Shown: positions 29,279-38,650 of the stretch, one piece after another | How the letters are laid out: every line of letters begins with the position of its first letter | How positions within the stretch are numbered: position 1 is the stretch's first letter | NCBI GenBank assembly: GCA_903843125.1 | Contig: CAIMOR010000462.1 | Span: 1-60,539, forward strand | Origin: an uncultured Rhodospirillales bacterium | GTDB taxonomy: Bacteria; Pseudomonadota; Alphaproteobacteria; Acetobacterales; Acetobacteraceae | DNA length: 60,539 nt | Reading direction: 5' to 3' | The notes under the pieces: generated by a model | The model's input: only the letters and a program-made list of their open reading frames with translations | The model's database searches: none | Told to the model about the DNA's origin: nothing | Translations under genes and position numbers: made by a program

Positions 29279-30442
29279 ATGCGCCCGAACCGACCGATCT
29301 ACCTCGACAACCATGCCACCACGCCGGTGGACCCGCGCGTGCTGGCGGCGATGCGGCCGTGGTGGGAGGAGAACTTCGCCAACCCGCACAGCGTGGAGCA
29401 CGCCATGGGCCGCGCCGCCGAGGCGGCGGTGGAGATGGCCCGCGGGCATGTCGCTGACCTGATCGGGGCCAGTGCTTCCGAGATCATCCTGACCAGCGGC
29501 GCGACCGAGGCGAACAACATCGCCATCAAGGGCGCCGCGCGCTTCGCCGGGGCCGGGGAGCGGCGGCGGGTGATCACGCTGGCGACCGAGCATAAATGCG
29601 TGCTGGAAAGCGTGCGCGACCTGGCCGCCGAAGGGTTCGAGCCGGTGGTGCTGCCGGTGCGGCCCGATGGGCTGCTGGAGCTGGACGTGCTGCGCGAGGC
29701 GCTGGAGGTGCCGACGCTTCTGGTTTCCGTAATGGCGGTGAACAACGAGATCGGCGTGGTGCAGCCGCTCGCGGAAATCGGCGCGCTGGTGAAGGCGGCG
29801 GGCGCCTTGTTCCATTCCGATGCGGCGCAGGGTTGTGGGCGGATACCGCTGGATGTGGCGGAGCTGGGGGTCGATCTGCTGAGTATCTCCGGCCACAAGA
29901 TCTATGGGCCGAAAGGCATCGGTGCGCTGTACGTGCGCCGGCGGCCGCGCGTCAGGCTGGCGCCGCTGTTCTCCGGTGGCGGGCAGGAGCGCGGCCTGCG
30001 CAGCGGCACGCTGGCCACGCCGCTGGTGGTCGGCCTGGGCGAAGCGGCGCGGATTGCCGCCATCGAAGGCATGCTGGATGCCGGGCGGATCGCCGGCCAG
30101 CGCGAGGTGTTCCTGGGCCGGCTGCGCGCGGAGGTGCCGGGGCTGCGGGTGAATGCCAGCCAGGAGCATCGGGTGGCGGGGAACACCAACATCACCTTCC
30201 CCGGTGGCGTCGATGCCCAGGCGCTGATGGCCGCAGCGCCGGAGGTGTGCGTCTCCACCGGGTCGGCCTGTTCCTCGGCGGCGGTGGAGCCTTCCTATGT
30301 GCTGGCGGCGCTGGGCATGCCGGAGGCGGAGGCGCGATCCAGCTTGCGCGTGGGGATTGGGCGCTTTACCTCCCCGGCCGAAGCCGAACAGGGGGCCGCC
30401 TTGCTGGCCGCCGCCTGGCGTAGCCTTGTGGAACAGGATTGA
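29279..30442 (+). CDS. iscS: cysteine desulfurase IscS/NifS (paralog 2)
   Basis: IYLDNHATTPVDPRV, ILTSGATEANN, VNNEIGVVQPL, ISGHKIYGPKGIGALY, STGSACSSAAVEPSYVLAALG. Confidence 0.92.
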   Translation: MRPNRPIYLDNHATTPVDPRVLAAMRPWWEENFANPHSVEHAMGRAAEAAVEMARGHVADLIGASASEIILTSGATEANNIAIKGAARFAGAGERRRVITLATEHKCVLESVRDLAAEGFEPVVLPVRPDGLLELDVLREALEVPTLLVSVMAVNNEIGVVQPLAEIGALVKAAGALFHSDAAQGCGRIPLDVAELGVDLLSISGHKIYGPKGIGALYVRRRPRVRLAPLFSGGGQERGLRSGTLATPLVVGLGEAARIAAIEGMLDAGRIAGQREVFLGRLRAEVPGLRVNASQEHRVAGNTNITFPGGVDAQALMAAAPEVCVSTGSACSSAAVEPSYVLAALGMPEAEARSSLRVGIGRFTSPAEAEQGAALLAAAWRSLVEQD

Positions 30443-30445
30443 GCG

Positions 30446-30775
30446 ATGCCCAGCATGACCTTCATCGAGCGCAATGGCACCCGCCGGACGGTGGACGCGC
30501 CGCTCGGCCTTTCCGTGCTGGAGATTGCGCACAAGCATGGCGTGGATATCGAGGGCGCCTGCGAGGGCTCGCTGGCGTGCTCGACCTGCCATGTGATCGT
30601 GGATGGCGGCTGGTTCGAGAAGCTGAGCGCGCCGACCGAGGATGAGGAGGACATGCTGGACCTGGCCTTCGACCTGCAGGAGACCAGCCGGCTGGGCTGC
30701 CAGCTGATCATGACCGAGGCGCTCGACGGGCTGGTGGTGAAGCTGCCCGCGGGCAGCCGGAACGCCGGCGGCTGA
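30446..30775 (+). CDS. fdx: 2Fe-2S ferredoxin (Isc-type)
   Basis: [16 protein letters not shown] Cys motif; [21 protein letters not shown]. Confidence 0.92.
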   Translation: MPSMTFIERNGTRRTVDAPLGLSVLEIAHKHGVDIEGACEGSLACSTCHVIVDGGWFEKLSAPTEDEEDMLDLAFDLQETSRLGCQLIMTEALDGLVVKLPAGSRNAGG

Positions 30776-30776
30776 G

Positions 30777-31475
30777 ATGGCCGAGCGCTGGGAAACCGAT
30801 TTCGGCGCCGAGGGCGGGCTGTTCCGCCGGCTGCGGGCGGCCTGCGCGCAGGATTGGGCCGACTATACCTGGCATGAGTTCTGCCGGCGGATCAGCGATG
30901 GCTCGCTGCCGCTGGCGGCATTCAGGCGCTACCTGATCCAGGACTACCTGTTCCTGATCCACTTCGCCCGGGCCAAGGCCTTGGCGGTGTTCAAGGCCGA
31001 GAGCATCCAGGCGATGGTGGACAAGACCAACGCGATCTCGGCGATATTGGCCGAGACCTCGATGCACCTGAAGTACTGCGAAACCTGGGGGCTGAGCCAG
31101 GCGCAGGTGCTTGGCACGGCCGAGAGCGCGGAGACGGTCAGCTATACGCGCTACGTCATCGATCGCGGGCTGGCCGGCGACATCCTGGATTTGGAAGTGG
31201 CGCTGGTGCCGTGCAGCGTGGGCTATGCCGAGGTGGCGCTGCGGGTGCTGGCCGACCCGGCCCGCATGGTGGCAGGCAACCCGTACCAGAGCTGGATAGA
31301 TACCTACGGCGCCGAGGGCTACCAGAAGTTGGCCCGGGCGGCGGCGGAGCGGATCGACGCGCTGGGCGTCTCCCACGGCGGCGAGGCGCGGTTCGCCATG
31401 CTGAGCGCGACCTTCAGCGAGGCGGCGCGGCTGGAACAGCGGTTCTGGCAGCAGGGGCTGGACGGGGCGCGATGA
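30777..31475 (+). CDS. TenA family protein (thiaminase II/aminopyrimidine hydrolase-like)
   Basis: FRRYLIQDYLFLIHFARAKALAVFKA; HLKYCETWGL; ALVPCSVGYAEVA; NPYQSWIDTYGAEGYQ. Confidence 0.88.
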   Translation: MAERWETDFGAEGGLFRRLRAACAQDWADYTWHEFCRRISDGSLPLAAFRRYLIQDYLFLIHFARAKALAVFKAESIQAMVDKTNAISAILAETSMHLKYCETWGLSQAQVLGTAESAETVSYTRYVIDRGLAGDILDLEVALVPCSVGYAEVALRVLADPARMVAGNPYQSWIDTYGAEGYQKLARAAAERIDALGVSHGGEARFAMLSATFSEAARLEQRFWQQGLDGAR

Positions 31476-32572
31476 TGCGCATCCTCGTGGCCATGTCGGG
31501 CGGCGTCGACAGCTCCGTGGTGGCGGGGCTGCTGGCCGAGCAGGGCCATGAGGTGATCGGCGCCACGCTGCAGTTGTACGACCACGGCACCGCCATTCAG
31601 AAGAAGGGCGCCTGCTGCGCCGGGCAGGACATTCTGGATGCGCGGCGTGTGGCCGACCGGCTGGGCATTCCGCATTACGTGCTGGACCGCGAGCAGCGGT
31701 TCCGCAGCGCCGTCATCGACGATTTTGCCAGCCAGTACGCCGCCGGCGAGACGCCGGTGCCCTGCGTGCGCTGCAACCAGACCGTGAAGTTCCACGACCT
31801 GGTGGAGTTGGCGCGCGACCTGGGCTGCGAGGCGATGGCCACCGGGCATTACGTGCAGCGGGTGGAGGGGCCGGACGGGCCGGAACTGCATCGGGCGGCG
31901 GACCCGCAGCGGGACCAGAGCTGGTTCCTGTTCGCCACCACGCGGGCGCAGTTGGCGTTCAGCCGGTTTCCGTTGGGTGGCTACCCGGACAAGGCGGCGG
32001 TGCGGGCCGAGGCCGCAAGGCTGGGCCTGGCGGTGGCGGAGAAGCCGGACAGCCAGGACATCTGCTTTGTGCCCGAGGGGCAGTATCACCAGCTGGTGGC
32101 CAAGCTGCGGCCGGAAGCCGCAGAACCGGGCGAGATTGTCGATGCCGCGGGGCGCGTGCTGGGGCAGCACCAGGGCATCGGGCGGTACACCATTGGCCAG
32201 GGGCGCGGGCTTGGGCTGGCGCTGCGGGAGGGCGAGCAGCAGATGTACGTGGCCGCGCTGGATGCGCCGCGGCGGCGGGTGGTGGTGGCGCACAAGGCCG
32301 CGCTGCCGCAGGCGGAGGTGGTGGCCGGCGAGGTGAACTGGCTGTGGACGCCGCCCGAGGGTCGGTTCAGCGCCGAGGTGAAGCTGCGCGCGCGTGAACA
32401 GCCGCAGCCTTGCACGGCCGAATGGGATGCGGTGGCGGGGCTGCTGCGGGTGCGGCCCGAGGCGCCGGCGATTGCGGCGCCGGGGCAGGGGTGCGTGCTG
32501 TACGCGGGCAATCGGCTGCTGGGTGGCGGGTTCATCCGTCGGGCGGTTGACTTGAGCGTCGCCGCGGCTTAA
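31472..32572 (+). CDS. mnmA: tRNA-specific 2-thiouridylase MnmA
   Basis: ILVAMSGGVDSSVVAGLLAEQGHEVIGATLQLYDHG; CVRCNQTVKF; DSQDICFVPEGQY. Confidence 0.95.
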   Translation: MMRILVAMSGGVDSSVVAGLLAEQGHEVIGATLQLYDHGTAIQKKGACCAGQDILDARRVADRLGIPHYVLDREQRFRSAVIDDFASQYAAGETPVPCVRCNQTVKFHDLVELARDLGCEAMATGHYVQRVEGPDGPELHRAADPQRDQSWFLFATTRAQLAFSRFPLGGYPDKAAVRAEAARLGLAVAEKPDSQDICFVPEGQYHQLVAKLRPEAAEPGEIVDAAGRVLGQHQGIGRYTIGQGRGLGLALREGEQQMYVAALDAPRRRVVVAHKAALPQAEVVAGEVNWLWTPPEGRFSAEVKLRAREQPQPCTAEWDAVAGLLRVRPEAPAIAAPGQGCVLYAGNRLLGGGFIRRAVDLSVAAA

Positions 32573-32616
32573 TCCCGCGCCCTCTCGGGTGCGCCCAAGG
32601 GTATGCCCGTTGGTAT

Positions 32617-32693
32617 GGCGGTGTAGCTCAGCTGGTTAGAGCACGGCACTCATAATGCCGGGGTCGGCGGTTCAAGTCCGCCCGCCGCTACCA
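32617..32693 (+). tRNA. tRNA-Met (anticodon CAT, elongator-like)
   Basis: 77-nt cloverleaf ggcggtgtagctcagctggttagagcacggcactCATaatgccggggtcggcggttcaagtccgcccgccgctacca; encoded CCA; anticodon stem-loop CACTCATAATG as in elongator Met tRNAs. Confidence 0.92.
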
Positions 32694-32699
32694 TTCCCC

Positions 32700-33443
32700 T
32701 CAAACTGCCATCAATCCGCCATCCACCGGCAGGATGTGCCCGGTCACCGCCGCGGCCTCCGGCCCGGCCAGGTAGCGGATCGCCGCGGCGATGTCCTCCG
32801 CGGTTGGGAAACGGCCCTGTGGCAGGCGGTTCAGCATCATCTCCAGCCGCGCCGGCTCGGCGGTCAGGCTGGCGTGGCGAGAGGGCGTCAGCACAGTCGC
32901 CGGCGCCACCGCATTCACGCGGATGCCCTGGCGCGCCCATTCCACCGCCAGCATGCGCGTCATCTGGATGATGCCGCCCTTGGCGATGCCGTAGACGCTC
33001 TGCATCGGCAGGCCGGTCAGGCCGTGGGTGGAGGCGGTGCTGACGATGCTGCCGGGCTTGCCGTTGGCGATGCACCAGCGGCCATAGGCGGTGGACATGA
33101 AGTAGTGGCCCTTCAGGTTCACGCTCATCAGCCCGTCCCATTCGGCCCAGGTCACCTCGGTGGCCAGGCGGCGCAACGTGGTGGCGGCGTTGTTCACCAG
33201 CACGTCCATCGCGCCGAAGGCCTCGGCGACCGTGGCGACGCAGGCGTGGATGCTGGCTTCCTCGCGCAGGTCGAGTTCCACCGGCAGCATGCGGCGGCCG
33301 GCGGCGTCCGGGTGGTTGGCGACTTCCGCCACCGAGACGCCGGGCAGGTCGCATAGCGCGATGTTGTAGCCATGGCGGGCCAGGTCCAGCGCGGTGGCAC
33401 GGCCGATGCCGGTGGAGGCACCGGTGACGATGGCGACGGGCAT
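32700..33443 (-). CDS. SDR family oxidoreductase
   Basis: AIVTGASTGIGRATALDLARHGYNIAL; LVNNAAT; YGIAKGGIIQMTRMLAVEWARQGIRVNAVAP. Confidence 0.92.
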   Translation of the reverse strand: MPVAIVTGASTGIGRATALDLARHGYNIALCDLPGVSVAEVANHPDAAGRRMLPVELDLREEASIHACVATVAEAFGAMDVLVNNAATTLRRLATEVTWAEWDGLMSVNLKGHYFMSTAYGRWCIANGKPGSIVSTASTHGLTGLPMQSVYGIAKGGIIQMTRMLAVEWARQGIRVNAVAPATVLTPSRHASLTAEPARLEMMLNRLPQGRFPTAEDIAAAIRYLAGPEAAAVTGHILPVDGGLMAV

Positions 33444-33571
33444 GTAGGCTCCTGCGGGCTGGTCGGGGCCGGACTGTTTTCCCGCGCCGCAGGGGTGTCA
33501 ACCCGCGGTGCTGGAATGAGCGGGGGCGGAACGGCTATCGTGCCGGCGGCCTGCAGGCCGGGGGGCGAAGG

Positions 33572-35740
33572 ATGCGCGCGGTTCTGGTGATGCTGGGCGT
33601 GATGGTGCTGGCGCTGCCGGCCTGGGCGGAGAAGCGGGTGGCGCTGGTGGTCGGCGCCTCGGCGTACCAGCAGGCGCCGGCGCTGCCCAACCCGGTGAAC
33701 GATGCGGTGGACATGGCGGCGGCGCTGGTCGCCACCGGGTTCACCGTGGTGGACGCCTACGACCCGGACTTCGCCGGCCTGCAGCGCGCGGTGCGGGACT
33801 TTGGCCGGGCGCTGGAAGGCGCCGACGTGGCGGTGGTGTTCTACGCCGGGCACGGGGTGCAGGTGGATGGCCGCAACTACCTGCTGCCGGTGGACGTGGC
33901 GCTGGCCGATGACGGCGCGGTGCAGCGGGAGGCGCTGGACGTGGCGCAGCTGCTGGCGCTGCTGGGCAATGTGCCGCGTGTCTCCCTGGTGTTCCTGGAT
34001 GCCTGCCGCGACAATCCGCTGGCGGCCAACCTGGCCAGGCGGGCCGGGGCGGCCAGGTCGCTGGCGGTGACGCAGGGGCTGGCGCAGATCGGCGCGACGG
34101 CGGCGAATACCTTGATCGCCTATTCGACCCAGCCAGGGAACACCGCCAGCGACGGGAGCGGCCGCAACAGCCCGTTCAGCGCCGCGCTGCTGCGCAATAT
34201 CGGCACGCCCGGCCTGGACGTGCAGGAGATGATGCGCCGGGTGCGGGCCGCGGTGGTGCAGGGCAGCCATGGCGTGCAGGTGCCGTGGGACAACTCCTCG
34301 CTGACCCAGGGCTTCAGCTTCGTCGCCGCGCCGGCCGGCAGCGCGGTGCCGAGCGCCGACGCCTGGGTGCCGCCGGCGCGGGAGCCGACGCCGCGGCAGT
34401 TGGACGTGGCGCTGTGGGACAGCGTGAAGGCGGGCCAGGCGGAGGAGGTGCAGAACTACCTTCGCCAATATCCGCAGGGCATCTTTGCCGAGGCGGCGCG
34501 GGCGCGGCTGGCGGCGCTGACCCGCCAGGCCGGGGCGCAGCGGGAACAGGCGCGGGACATGGCGCAGGTGATCGCGCAGGAATTCGCGCGGCTTGCCGGC
34601 AGCGGCGCGGTGATCGCGGACCCGAAGGAGCCGCACGAGTTCTACGCCAACGCGCGGCTGTACGAACAGCGCGGCGACTTCGGCAATGCGCGGCGGGCCT
34701 ATCTGCGCTTCTTCCAGTTCGGCACGGCGTATGTGGACCCGCACTACCGCTTCCAGGCCTTCCTGCGGGTGCAGGAGGGTCGGGCCGGCGCGCGCGAGAT
34801 CTATGCCGACATGCTGGCGGCACGGCGCGGCGACGAGACGCTGCAATACGCCGCGGCGCTGCTGCAGGAGCCGGCGGCGCGCAAGGCGCAGTTGGAAGCG
34901 GTGATAGGCAATCGGCCGGAATTCACCCCGGCCTACTACGAGCTGGCGCGCAACTTCTCGGAAGCGGTGCTGGGCACCCAGACCAATGCGGACAAGGAGC
35001 GCGAGCGGGCGCTGCTGGCGCGCTTCGTCGAGTTGGCGGAGCGCGGGCGCTACCTCGGCTGGTTCATCGACCAGCAGGTGGCGGCCGAACAGCTGGAGGA
35101 TGCCCGGCGGCGGCTGGCCGCGCTGAGCGCGCGGGCGGTGGTGGCGAACGTGGCGCTGCGCACCATGCATACCAACCAGGGCTGGGTGCTGATCTTCGTG
35201 GTCACCGAGCCGACGCAGGAAATTCTGGTGGCGCAGCAGGGTCAGGCGCCGGTCGGGCTGGGGATGAGCGCCAACATCAATATCCAGACCGGGCGGCCGA
35301 TGGCCAACAGCGTGCTGAACCTGCCGGAAGCGACGCCGAAGCAGGTGCTGCAGGTCAGCTACCGGGATGCCAGCGGCGCGCTGCGCGGCCCTTTCCCCAT
35401 CGCCTTCGACCCCGAGGCGGCGCTGTACGCCGCGAACAAGGAGATGCTGGAAGCAACGGCGACGAGCTGGCTGAGCTTTCGGGAATATGAGGGGCGGCGG
35501 CTGCTGTATTGGTCGCAGCTGGCCAGCAACCGCTGCGGCCTGGCCGAGGTGCGCTACGGGTTGAACGCCGCGGCGCCGGACCGGGTGCTGGCGATGCCGG
35601 CCTGCGACCCGGCGGCGCCCGGCGAGATCAACGGGTTCCAGCCGATGCTGGAGGTGCCGCGCGAGACCCGCTTCGCCACCGTGCAGCTGCGCTACCGCGA
35701 TGGCACGCAGAGCCGGGTGGTGCGGTTCGAGGCGCCGTAG
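33572..35740 (+). CDS. secreted caspase/metacaspase (C14) family protein
   Basis: Signal peptide; RVALVVGASAYQQAPALPNPVNDA; FYAGHGVQVDGRNYLLPVD (catalytic His); LVFLDACRDNPLA (catalytic Cys). Confidence 0.9.
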   Translation: MRAVLVMLGVMVLALPAWAEKRVALVVGASAYQQAPALPNPVNDAVDMAAALVATGFTVVDAYDPDFAGLQRAVRDFGRALEGADVAVVFYAGHGVQVDGRNYLLPVDVALADDGAVQREALDVAQLLALLGNVPRVSLVFLDACRDNPLAANLARRAGAARSLAVTQGLAQIGATAANTLIAYSTQPGNTASDGSGRNSPFSAALLRNIGTPGLDVQEMMRRVRAAVVQGSHGVQVPWDNSSLTQGFSFVAAPAGSAVPSADAWVPPAREPTPRQLDVALWDSVKAGQAEEVQNYLRQYPQGIFAEAARARLAALTRQAGAQREQARDMAQVIAQEFARLAGSGAVIADPKEPHEFYANARLYEQRGDFGNARRAYLRFFQFGTAYVDPHYRFQAFLRVQEGRAGAREIYADMLAARRGDETLQYAAALLQEPAARKAQLEAVIGNRPEFTPAYYELARNFSEAVLGTQTNADKERERALLARFVELAERGRYLGWFIDQQVAAEQLEDARRRLAALSARAVVANVALRTMHTNQGWVLIFVVTEPTQEILVAQQGQAPVGLGMSANINIQTGRPMANSVLNLPEATPKQVLQVSYRDASGALRGPFPIAFDPEAALYAANKEMLEATATSWLSFREYEGRRLLYWSQLASNRCGLAEVRYGLNAAAPDRVLAMPACDPAAPGEINGFQPMLEVPRETRFATVQLRYRDGTQSRVVRFEAP

Positions 35741-35743
35741 CGC

Positions 35744-36400
35744 CTACTTCCGCTCGCTGGTCGGGCGGCCTTCCAGCCCCAGGCTGAGGCTGCCGGCGCC
35801 GCTGCCATGCGGCGGCATGGTGAAGACCTCGGTCACGCTGGTGTAGTCCATGTAGCCCATGCGGGCGAGCGGGCGCATCTTCAGTACGTCCAGCCGCCCA
35901 TCGGCGGTGATGAACTCGTCCTTGATGTGGATGCCGACGACTTCCCCGACCACGACGCAGTTGGTGTCGCCGGGTTCGCGGCCGGGCAGCACCAGGGTGC
36001 AGTGGTAGCGGCATTCCATCTGCACCGGGCTGGCGGCGACGCGGGGCGGGGCGACGATGTGGCTGGGGATCATCTCCAGCCCGGCGAGCTCGGCCTCGTT
36101 GACGCCGGGGGCGACGGTCTGCGCGGTGATGTTGACCGCCTCGCGCAAATCATAGGTGGCCATGTTGACGACGAAGGCGCCGGTGTCCTGCGCGTTGCGC
36201 GGGCTGTCGGCGCGGCCGGCGGCGGCGAACATGACATAGGGCGGGTCGAAGCCGAGATTCTGGAATTGGCTGAAGGGCGCCAGGTTGAGGCGACCCTGCA
36301 CATCCAGCGTGGACACCCAGCCGATCGGGCGCGGCACGGTAATGGACTTGAACGGGTTGAACGGCAGGCCGTGGTTGCCCTTGCGGGGTTCGTAGAACAT
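35744..36400 (-). CDS. flavin reductase family protein
   Basis: MFYEPRKGNHGLPFNPFKSITVPRPIGWVSTLDVQGRLNLAPFSQFQNLGFDPPYVMFA. Confidence 0.88.
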   Translation of the reverse strand: MFYEPRKGNHGLPFNPFKSITVPRPIGWVSTLDVQGRLNLAPFSQFQNLGFDPPYVMFAAAGRADSPRNAQDTGAFVVNMATYDLREAVNITAQTVAPGVNEAELAGLEMIPSHIVAPPRVAASPVQMECRYHCTLVLPGREPGDTNCVVVGEVVGIHIKDEFITADGRLDVLKMRPLARMGYMDYTSVTEVFTMPPHGSGAGSLSLGLEGRPTSERK

Positions 36401-36415
36401 GCGGATTTCTTGCCT

Positions 36416-37384
36416 TCAGCCGGCCGAGGCGCCGGATTGGTTGACGATGGGGCGCCAGCGCGCGGTTTCCGCCGCGACATAACCCGGCGGCAGTCGGTGG
36501 AACGGCAGCGGCGCAGGCAGGAAGGAAAGCTGCTCGATGCGGTCGCGGCCGGCGGGTGTGTCCGCCACCGCCATGGCTTCGGCGGAAAGTCGCTCGGCGA
36601 TGGCAGCCGGCAGATGGGCGGGCGCCATCAGGCCGATCCAGCTTGGGGTGGCGAAGCCGTCATGGCCCAGTTCCCCCAGTGTCGGCGTGGCCGGCAGCGT
36701 GGCGATGCGCCGGCTGGAGGCGACGGCCAGCGCGCGCAGCCGGCCATCCTGCAGCAGGCCGACCGCCGGGCCGAGCGTGCTGAACACGCTGGTGACGCGG
36801 CCACCGGCCAGGTCCGCCAGTGCCGGGCCGGCGCCGCGATAGGGCACGTGGACTGCCTCCACGCCTGCCTGCTGCGCCAGCAGCGCACCGCACAGGTGAT
36901 GCGGCGAGCCCATGCCGGCGGAGCCGAAGCTCCATTGCCCGCCGCGCCGGGCCAGGGCGAACAACTCCGCCAGGTTGGCCGGGCCTTGCGCGTTGACCAG
37001 CAGCACCAGCGGGCTTTCCACCAGGCGGCAGACCAGGGTGAAGTCCTGTTCGCCATCGTAGCCGACCGCGGGGTTCAATAGCGGCGCGATGCACAGCGTG
37101 GAGGCGCCCCCGAGCATGATGGTCAGCCCATCGGCTGGGGCGCGCTTCAGCGCCAGCGCGGCGACGCTGGTGCCGCCGCCAGGCATGTTCTCCACCACCA
37201 CCGGCTGGCCGAGGCGCGGGCGCAGCAGCTCCGCCAGGGCGCGGCCGAGCACGTCGGGGCCGTCGCCGCCGGGGTAGGGCACCAGCAGCTTCACCGGGCG
37301 GTCCGGGTATGGCTCGGCGCGTGCGGCGCCGCTGAGCAGGCTGGCTGCCGCCAGCAGGGTCGCGCGTCTGCCTGGCTGGCGCAT
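36416..37384 (-). CDS. Bug/TctC family substrate-binding protein
   Basis: PYPDRPVKLLVPYPGGDGPDVLGRALAELLRPRLGQPVVVENMPGGGTSVAA. Confidence 0.9.
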   Translation of the reverse strand: MRQPGRRATLLAAASLLSGAARAEPYPDRPVKLLVPYPGGDGPDVLGRALAELLRPRLGQPVVVENMPGGGTSVAALALKRAPADGLTIMLGGASTLCIAPLLNPAVGYDGEQDFTLVCRLVESPLVLLVNAQGPANLAELFALARRGGQWSFGSAGMGSPHHLCGALLAQQAGVEAVHVPYRGAGPALADLAGGRVTSVFSTLGPAVGLLQDGRLRALAVASSRRIATLPATPTLGELGHDGFATPSWIGLMAPAHLPAAIAERLSAEAMAVADTPAGRDRIEQLSFLPAPLPFHRLPPGYVAAETARWRPIVNQSGASAG

Positions 37385-37474
37385 GCCGCTTGCCTCCCGT
37401 GATTGCGGCGATGGTTGCGCATCGGCGCGGCGGCGGCAATGGCCCGGTGGCCAGGGGTGTGCGACATAGCGCCG

Positions 37475-38650
37475 ATGGAACAGCCCGATGTCATCATCCT
37501 CGGCGCCGGCGCGGCCGGGCTGATGTGCGCGATCAGCGCCGGCCGGCGCGGCCGGCGGGTGCTGCTGCTGGACCATATGGCGCAGCCGGGCGGAAAGATC
37601 CTGATCAGCGGCGGCGGGCGCTGCAACTTCACCAACCTGGAATGCCGGGCGGACCGCTTCCTCAGTGGCAATCCGCACTTCGCCAAGTCGGCGCTGGCGG
37701 CCTACCGGCCGGCGGATTTCGTCGCCCTGGTGGAGCAGCACGGCATTGCCTACCACGAGAAGACGCTGGGGCAGTTGTTCTGCGATGGCTCGGCGCGGCA
37801 GGTGCTGGCCATGCTGCTGGCGGAGGCCGAGGCGGTGGGCGTGGACCTGCGGCTGGGTTGCCGGGTGGCGGAGGTTTCCCGCGACACGGCGTTTCGGGTG
37901 GAGACCAGCCAAGGCAGCTTTGCCGCGCCGGCGCTGGTGCTGGCAACCGGCGGGCTTTCGATCCCGAAACTCGGGGCGACCGGGATGGCGCACGATATCG
38001 CCCGGCATTTCGGCCTGGCGGTGGTGCCGCCGCGGCCGGGCCTGGTGCCGCTGACCTTCGGCGGCGAGGACCTGGCGCTGATGCAGCCGCTGGCCGGCGT
38101 GGCGCTGGAGGTGCAGGCGCAAGCCGGCAAGCGCGGCTTCCGCGAGGGGATGCTGTTCACGCATCGTGGGCTGTCCGGACCGGCGGTGCTGCAGGCTTCG
38201 TCCTACTGGCAACCGGGCGAGGCGGTGGTGGTGAACCTGTTGCCTGGGCAGGATGCGCGGAGCCTGCTGCTGGAACGCAAGCGGGCGCGGCCGAAGGCGG
38301 AGGGCCGGACGGCGCTGGCGGAGCTGCTGCCGAGCCGGCTGGCGGCGGCGCTGGCGGAGCGGCATTTGCCACCGCGGATCATGGCCGAGGTGCCCGACCG
38401 CGCGCTGAACACGCTGGGCGCGATGCTGAACCACTGGGCACTGGTGCCCGATGGCACCGAGGGCTTCTTCAAGGCCGAGGTGACGCTGGGCGGCGTGGAT
38501 ACCGACGGCTTGCAGCAGAAGGACCTGCAGGCCAAGGCGGTGCCGGGGTTGTTCGTCATCGGCGAGGCGGTGGATGTGACGGGCTGGCTGGGTGGGTATA
38601 ATTTCCAGTGGGCCTGGTCTTCCGGCTGGGTTGCGGGGCAGGCGGTCTAG
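37475..38650 (+). CDS. HI0933/BaiN-type NAD(P)/FAD-dependent oxidoreductase
   Basis: DVIILGAGAAGLMCAISAGRRGRRVLLLD; KILISGGGRCNFTNLE; GEAVDVTGWLGGYNFQWAWSSGWVAG. Confidence 0.92.
   Translation: MEQPDVIILGAGAAGLMCAISAGRRGRRVLLLDHMAQPGGKILISGGGRCNFTNLECRADRFLSGNPHFAKSALAAYRPADFVALVEQHGIAYHEKTLGQLFCDGSARQVLAMLLAEAEAVGVDLRLGCRVAEVSRDTAFRVETSQGSFAAPALVLATGGLSIPKLGATGMAHDIARHFGLAVVPPRPGLVPLTFGGEDLALMQPLAGVALEVQAQAGKRGFREGMLFTHRGLSGPAVLQASSYWQPGEAVVVNLLPGQDARSLLLERKRARPKAEGRTALAELLPSRLAAALAERHLPPRIMAEVPDRALNTLGAMLNHWALVPDGTEGFFKAEVTLGGVDTDGLQQKDLQAKAVPGLFVIGEAVDVTGWLGGYNFQWAWSSGWVAGQAV

Noticed and set aside
28166-30442. Recent tandem duplication of cysteine desulfurase
   Set aside because: The two proteins differ in length, active-site loop and most of their sequence; they are old paralogs, not a recent duplication
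32617-33443. tRNA-Met as an integration site for a mobile element
   Set aside because: No integrase, no visible duplicated tRNA 3' end and only an SDR gene adjacent
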